A stretch of 64,000 bases of DNA from Hetaerina americana (taxonomy: Eukaryota; Arthropoda; Insecta; Odonata; Calopterygidae), in the NCBI GenBank assembly GCA_022747635.1, contig JAKTNV010000004.1, forward strand, positions 21,048,469-21,112,468. The letters run 5' to 3'. Below are positions 57,661-64,000 of this stretch, piece by piece. The position numbers and the translations under genes are program-made. The stretch's first letter is position 1, and the number at the start of each line of letters is the position of its first letter. Below the pieces are notes generated by a model. The model was not told the DNA's origin and ran no database searches. It saw nothing but the letters and a program-made list of their open reading frames with translations.

Positions 57661-58720
57661 TTTGTCTCACAATCTGTTAACTTTTAGTATCCCTTGAAAG
57701 GCTTTCATGTACCAAAAACTCCTGAGAGTAGAGTGCTTGTTTCTGGACCGATGCCATGAATTATTTTCAACTATTTCAGATATTAGTCCCGAAAATGTTC
57801 CTCATATGCAGTCACAAACCTATTGCTAGCGCTTTGACATCATCGTTCAAAACGAAGTAGTATTCCCCTGTCGTGTCTATGATTTATCCCTCAGGCTTAA
57901 CTTGGTCGAATATTATACGTAATACCGGACAAGAACCGGTGTTTTCAACGTGGTGTGGCCAATGGAATTAAACGGTGGCCTACCTCATTGACGACTGATA
58001 TACTACATTGCCTATTAAATGAAACACTTGTTATTGTTCAACACACGTCATTCTTACAAAATGTTTCGACGAAAATGTGTCCTTTTCAAGTTGGATAATA
58101 TAAAGTTACAGAGAAGACACTTTGACCGCCTCTTAAGATTGTGGATAACATAATTGAGTCAGTCATAACAAACGACTGAGTAAAACTTGCCGAAATTTTT
58201 ATGCTGGCGTTCTAGCGGCTAAGATCATACCGCACCACACACACAAAAAATTAGAATTCACTTAATGAGTGAAGTTCGATAGCGCAATCCCCATGATTCC
58301 TTATCTCGTGGCTATAATTTAATTTAAAAGCCCTTAAAAACAATGGTAAATACAATAAAAAACACACCGCGAAAAGTGGACTTAATTAAGTGTTGGAATA
58401 GGTTTGTTTATTTGCATCATAAAACTCGATATGAGGGAATGACATGGACTAGTAAACTCACCTTTATTTCTGACAAAGGGAAACCAGGTTAGCTATAAGG
58501 TATATTACTAACATATTAATCAGGTCGTCGCCTGATTTTTCTATCACAGACTGACTGACACGCAAAGCACGAGTAAAGTCGTTACATCGCCCACGCTCAA
58601 AGTCACCAAACGTCGAGCCCCTCACTGGATTAAAACGAAGACGCGAGAGTTAATGGCTCGTAAAACGCTGGAAGTGGCGCAATCTTAGAGCCAATATCAG
58701 AGAACGGAAGGAAGACCTCC
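57661..58720. other. AT-rich non-coding tract
   Basis: Nothing assigned. Confidence 0.55.
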
Positions 58721-58799
58721 TATATGTATACCTATTTCACCCATCAAAAGCGACCATGGAGAGGGAGATATATGTTGAGACCTTCACCATGGGAAGATA

Positions 58800-59165
58800 T
58801 CAGTGGTTCGGCCCGGTTCGTTGTTGAGTGCTGTCACAGGCACGCCCGCGCACATCTCCGTGGGACTGGCGAAAGGAAAAGACCCGCGGAGGATTTCCTT
58901 CGGCAGGCGGAAAATGGACGTTAAGCGCGTGGGAAGATTGCGGGCGATCCCAATGCCACGTCCACCAAGCCATTGCCCGGCGGGAGAGCGGAGGACGCCA
59001 TATGACGCGGGAGGGGGTTAATTGGATATGGAAGGGTCAAAGGGGAAGGAGGAGAAAGCGTGGGATGAGGTCAACGATTGCGAATGCACGGCGAAGATGG
59101 GACCGACGACGCGATAGCGGGGCTAGGGGACGGACGTGAGGGAGAGGGTGGAAGGGATGTCAACG
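58800..59165. other. GC-rich island
   Basis: GC- and G-rich plus strand. The three overlapping plus frames (66-103 codons) are R/G-rich and unrecognised. Confidence 0.45.
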
Positions 59166-59635
59166 GGACGGGCTGATCACTACCCTGAGCTTTGCAGAAT
59201 TATTAAAATTATAATCAACGTCTCTGCCGCGAGGAGGCAGGTTATGGACGGCCCCTATAGGAGGCTATCTTATCCTAATAAACATCTGAAAAACGTTTGT
59301 TTCTTCCCGCTATAAGGCTTAAGTTTTTACAAACCTAATAACAAACGCAATGGGAGATCATTTACGGGAAGCCATCAAATCATGCCTCAAGAAACGATTC
59401 CTCAAATTTAAAAAATTCTAAAAATGCACTCCATAGCCATGGATATAAAATAATATAAATATGCTAGGTTTCATGCAATTTTTCCCAGCGATGTTTCACG
59501 CAAAACGACGCCCCGTTCATCTATTGACTGTTCTGACATGACCGCGAGACGAAATGTGAAAGAAAATTCACCTTGTCTTTCTCCTTGAAAATAATATCGG
59601 GTCTTCTACGCGATGCGGTGGATTCGAATATCCGA
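59166..59635. other. AT-rich non-coding stretch
   Basis: Nothing assigned. Confidence 0.55.
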
Positions 59636-59885
59636 GTGGATTCAGTAAACACTTTGACCAGAACTATCTCATCTCCACAGCTTCAACCCTCTCAAGCCGC
59701 CCCAAATTCCTACTCCCTCTCACCCTATTTCCCGCTTTCCTAACACTCTCTCCCTGCTGTCGCCGTCCCTCCAACATCTCGCCACATACCAATCTCGTTT
59801 TCATCCAATTACTCTTTCTTTTTCCGATTTCCCCTACTTACTTCCTCCCTATCTACCCTCCCCAAGCGTCGCATCTTCAGTCAGT
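59636..59885. repeat. polypyrimidine tract
   Basis: The plus strand is C/T-rich with few purines for about 250 bp, the opposite skew to most islands in this window. It is followed by ordinary AT-rich DNA. No exon could be attached to it. Confidence 0.6.
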
Positions 59886-60890
59886 CGTGCCCTTTCAACG
59901 ATCATATGAAAGTTATATCATACGATTGAAAGGTAAAAACTATTAAAAAAATAAAAATGAATATCCATTTTTAAAAATCAAACTAATAAAATGCTTATGC
60001 ATGCGATTAACATAAGGTGACGTGAATCAAAGTGGTCAATTAATTATTTCACCAATAGAAGCAGAACATGGTAAACTTGGAAAAAAGTGCACACACAGCG
60101 TATTTAAATCCAGATTTTTATAAATCCCCGAGTTCACTCACGGCACCTAAAGCATATTTCAGGGTCATCCCAAATTTTATCCGTAGGTCTAATTACCCCG
60201 GTTGAAAAAAAGAAATAGACTCGTAAATGAACAGATTTAGATAACCTTCCATCCCTAGCACAATTCTCGAACACCACAGGAACAAGATCGGGTGGTCGAA
60301 AAGAAAAGCCTCACGATAACCTGTTTCTTAAATGCCAATTACTAATATATCATATGCACCTGAATGTACTACGTACATGAGAAATCGTATTCCAACGCTC
60401 CCGTAACGACTTTCACAGTAGACATATATGACATGTCGTTTGGGACCAAAATGAGGACAAACGTCACTTTTCTTCTGTCATGTCAGACATGAAGATGATG
60501 AAAAGTGCCGCCAACACTATCACTGTTTAATCAGGTCAATAGCCTCCAAGAAATAAACAAGAGTATCCGATAGACGTTACTACGTGTCAAGGGATAAACA
60601 AAACATACGAAAATCGTTATTTATAATTGGGGGCGCGCATTTTAAGCGACAATTTTACTCGTGCTCCCCTGCAATGAATTTGGATTACAGCACACCACGA
60701 CAGAAGGCATCTCCATGCACGATCAAAACATTTGTTTGATTCAAGGGTTCGAACCTCACCCCGGAAATTGAGTCCTGATGACTGCTTTTTTCGTACCGTG
60801 GATTAAATGCGTGCGATTATGCGGCACTGTGAATCGACACCGAATGCTACTACAGTCTCATTCCATTCCGTTATGAGCCGAGCACCTATC
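59886..60890. other. AT-rich non-coding tract
   Basis: Contains an isolated B-box-like GGTTCGAAC at 60746-60754 without a clear A box, possibly a decayed SINE head. Nothing else assigned. Confidence 0.5.
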
Positions 60891-60894
60891 CTTC

Positions 60895-61255
60895 TCGACC
60901 ACTTGTTCGCTCAGCTGCGCCTTTCGTGAGAGGCGAGGGGGGGATTTTGTCGGTTTGGTCGGCCGCCGCAAGGGTAAGCGGGACCTGAGGTGGAGAGGAG
61001 AGGGAGAGATGAGAAAAGGAGTAGGTGTTGAGGCGGTGGATGGGGTGTGCAGCGGGTGGGCGGGGGAGGGAAGGAAATTCTCGGGAAGGAGACGAACGAT
61101 ACGCCCTCACGCACCAGTGCTCCCTCTTCCACGGAACATTCTCGGGAACCAACCCCCCACCCCTCCACACACACTTGACGTGCGGCGCAACCGAGTGGGG
61201 AAACACGCGAGGGGATGAGACCGGAACGATTCCATAGAAGAGCCTCCGAGTGCGA
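60895..61255. other. GC-rich purine-skewed island
   Basis: G/A-rich on the plus strand at 60930-61090, then C-rich. The 106- and 127-codon minus frames are compositional. Confidence 0.5.
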
Positions 61256-62470
61256 GCGATTTAGTGACTTCAGATGCATCGCTCTCCCACGCACGTTACC
61301 ATGGGAGGAAGTGAAGGAATGATTAAAATATTACAATACATCTCCCCAACATTTGCTGGATATTGCCTTCAAATCACGTCCAGAAAGTATATTTCATTAA
61401 TTGTTCATGAAAATTTTTGATCATGATATCACTCATCCTCTATTCGCATTATTCTAATAGTAGAATATAATTCTAGGCAACATACGTACTCGTATGTTTA
61501 GGGAAAATAACCATACGCTTGTGTCTCCGTCAATAAAGGACTCTCGTCAGTTGAAGATGTATTGCTTCATATCGAGTTAATACATCGTTCCGTGATAATA
61601 AAAATTTCTTTAATAGAGATGAATACCTGGTGACCAAAACCTGGTGGTATTTTATTTACATGTATCCTGGATTAAGATTACATTCTACTAATTTAGTACG
61701 AATGGAGAATGCGTTTTGACATCATCAGAAAATAACATCACGAGCGACAAATGGCATATTATATAGTATATTCTGGACGTGATTTGAAGGTTGAATATCA
61801 ATACATACTAGCGGCTCAACTAGGTCATTTAATCTTAATCCACTCCTAGCTAGGGTACGCCTGCTACCACGAATCGCATATTTATTTCAGCTATTCCCTT
61901 AGCTAATTGAGAAATTTAACGTGATCATATTACACCATATGATGGATACCACCCTGGAGCTAAATACCTTAAAATACACCAAACATAACATTTTCTATAA
62001 TGCATCCAGTAAAATATGCAAAAAGGGCAAGTATTGGCAAAGATTTATTTTCCTTACAGTACTCCTCATTAGAAAACTAGAAGGACTTCCAAAATGACTT
62101 GAAAAGTGTGTCTCTCATGAGACAGCATCACCAAGGAAGTTTGGTCTTGCAAGATGAAGAACAAATGAGTATATTGCGGAGCTGAGTAACTTCAAACTTC
62201 AGATTCCAACGCCTTCCATGTCTGTCTGTTCAAATAAGGTCTCGAAACTATATCTTAGCCAAGATCAATAGTACATCTTCAGAATAATGAATGTAACAGT
62301 AGATTTAATCTCAAGAGGTACGTATTTATTCCCTTCTCATTATTTTCCAGGCCACCTTACGGCTTAACTTTTATCCTCTCGAGTATTCCTTATCAGGTGG
62401 CATTTAATATATGGTCCTAATTGCCGGTTATCTGGTTTTATTAGGTACAGAGTCGGCTGGTTCCGTAAAG
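61256..62470. other. AT-rich non-coding tract
   Basis: Nothing assigned. A good acceptor-like TCATTATTTTCCAG ends at about 62350 without a clear exon. Confidence 0.5.
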
Positions 62471-62479
62471 GATGCAGAG

Positions 62480-63560
62480 GAAATGGCGTAGCATGAAAAG
62501 CGTTCATTCAATATTTTTTTTTCAACCGTCCTTCGACATACCTCGCGTATTTTACACTCGAAAAATCATTCCCGCGTCCGGAAAGATACTCTTTGCGTGG
62601 GTCAGGTGGAAAAGACGGATCGTCTCGAAGGACCTCACTAGAGATAACGCCGACGACAGCACCCTTTTGAATGAAGCAGAGGAAGTGAGACGACGGGTGC
62701 ATGAGACGAGGAGGACAGGCGCGAAGGAATGGAGCAAAGGAACGGAGCGAACGAGTCGATTTTGCAAGCGAGGCGAGCAACCTCGTACGCTCTAACGAAT
62801 CCTTATTAAACCTTAAATCCTCCCCCCCCCCCTTTAGCGAGATCGGAGAGGTGAGACGAGACACTTTTGCCAGGCTCAAGTCTTCACAGACTCCCTCAGC
62901 CTGACCCCCGGGGAGAAGTCATGGTGTAAATAATACCCTTTCATCTTCCTTGGAAATGTGGAACGCCGAATATTGAAACGAGAGGAAAAAATATATATAT
63001 TTTCCACCGGGCAAGGAAACGGTGGAGGAGGGGAAAGGCGGAGCTGCGAAGGGTGGCCTTTGGATGGGAAAGCATTCTCTTTGTTTTTCGGTGGAGGCGG
63101 GGCGTTTGGAGGAAGAGATCGGGGGTGCAGGGAGGGGGAGAATGAGGCGCAGGGGATGGGGGAAGACAACATCCCCCCACCCTGTTTCGCCAGCTCCTTC
63201 GGGGAGCTCCAAAATAGCCCCGACCATCCTGGCCTCCTTTCCTGCCTTTGGGGAGTGGGAGGGGTGGGTGTTTCAACTCACGACCACGGCCACCGGTGAG
63301 GTGGAAATGGGGGGATGGGTTGGGTGGGGGGAGTGGGTGGGGATGCGGGGCGGGAGAAGGGGTGACGAACGAGGATAGAACGAGAGGAGGCTAGGTGGGG
63401 TCGCGGATGATGGAGATGGGACACTCCGATTCGATTCACTCGAAAAGAAAATAAGCTGACAGATTCAATACGACTCACGACTCTTCTTCGACCTATCCGA
63501 TTATTTCCGTTCAACCTGATTAACGATTCGGCTCATTTTCGATTGGATCAGACGCGATTC
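62480..63560. other. GC-rich purine-skewed island with G-quadruplex tract
   Basis: GC-rich block with a C11 run near 62822 and a dense G tract at 63309-63355 (at least seven GGG-or-longer runs with loops of 1-4 bases). The overlapping frames (up to 123 codons) are low-complexity. No gene called. Confidence 0.55.
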
Positions 63561-64000
63561 GATTCGGATCTGAATCGGCTTCAAGCCGAGTGCAAAAAAA
63601 AAGATGGGCCCGCAGAAGAGATCGCCGATTTTTTCCACCTCAGTTTTTGTTCATTTTTGAACTTTAAACTTCGAATTAAACACGCCGAAAAAAATAATTT
63701 TCGGGATTTCAGGAACAACATGAGACAACATATACCTACTATCCGGGGATTTATTGTCACGATTGACCAGTATTGACACGGAAACGGAAATGAACGGAGA
63801 GCTGCCCGAGGGAAGTGATGCGGAAAAGGGATTTTAAGCAGATAGCAAATTTGAGACAGAAGAAGTGGGGTGATCATGCATTAACACTATCCGAATCAAA
63901 TTTGAAGTCGATTTCGTGAATGCGATTTCTTAGCGAAACAAATCACACGTTTCGAATGAATTCTTTCCATTGAATCGTCTATCTGTTCATGTACGTATCT
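63561..64000. other. non-coding stretch to window end
   Basis: Mixed composition. The 77- and 98-codon frames on opposite strands are unrecognised. Confidence 0.5.

Overview
This is a eukaryotic, probably arthropod (most likely insect), nuclear genomic window. It is not bacterial. There are no closely packed genes, most of the sequence is AT-rich with stops in all frames, and it carries an animal-type mariner transposon, many tRNA-derived SINE-like copies, dinucleotide microsatellites and isolated GC/CpG-rich islands. The species cannot be named from the sequence alone. The layout is that of a long intergenic or intronic tract in a large, repeat-rich genome.

The one complete protein gene is a mariner transposase (19389-20462) inside a full-length element (19184-20515) with 27-bp terminal inverted repeats and TA target duplications. 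The best candidate host coding sequence is a short first exon on the minus strand (8102 to 7931). It has a strong G/C bias at third codon positions, lies in a CpG-rich island and ends at a plausible splice donor; I do not recognise the protein. Several other islands or upstream segments have core-promoter-like arrangements (25785, 37837-37859, 47206, 50921-51064), but I can attach none to a known gene.

Repeats by region. A tRNA-like SINE with an AAAT tail lies at 296-507. tRNA-like B-box fragments lie near 18117, 24115, 42440, 46078 and 60746. A distinct SINE family has five copies or fragments (33887-34149 minus, 39623-39870 plus, 45215-45480 minus, 48137-48399 minus, 54473-54562 plus); the two best copies are the same length and share the same 3' end. 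Another SINE lies at 55728-55905. A roughly 91-bp mariner-type MITE lies at 48626-48716, and a frameshifted transposase remnant at 41296-41458. At 44021-44480 a perfect 55-bp inverted repeat sits between long AC/AT and AT/GT microsatellites. Five sites share a GC stem followed by GAAAC/GAAAG, resembling the 3' ends of Penelope-like or other retroelements and, loosely, a hammerhead ribozyme core.

GC-rich, often purine-skewed islands occur at about 2.2-2.85, 7.9-8.5, 9.05-10.0, 27.0-27.5, 31.7-32.4, 33.1-33.4, 37.8-38.4, 41.6-42.0, 47.2-47.7, 52.36-54.45, 55.36-55.65, 56.3-57.6, 58.8-59.16, 60.9-61.25 and 62.5-63.5 kb. Their long open frames are proline/serine/arginine-rich by-products of polypurine/polypyrimidine composition, not convincing proteins. 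The AT-rich DNA between them holds nothing I can assign to a gene. No CRISPR, operon, rRNA or convincing functional tRNA gene is present.
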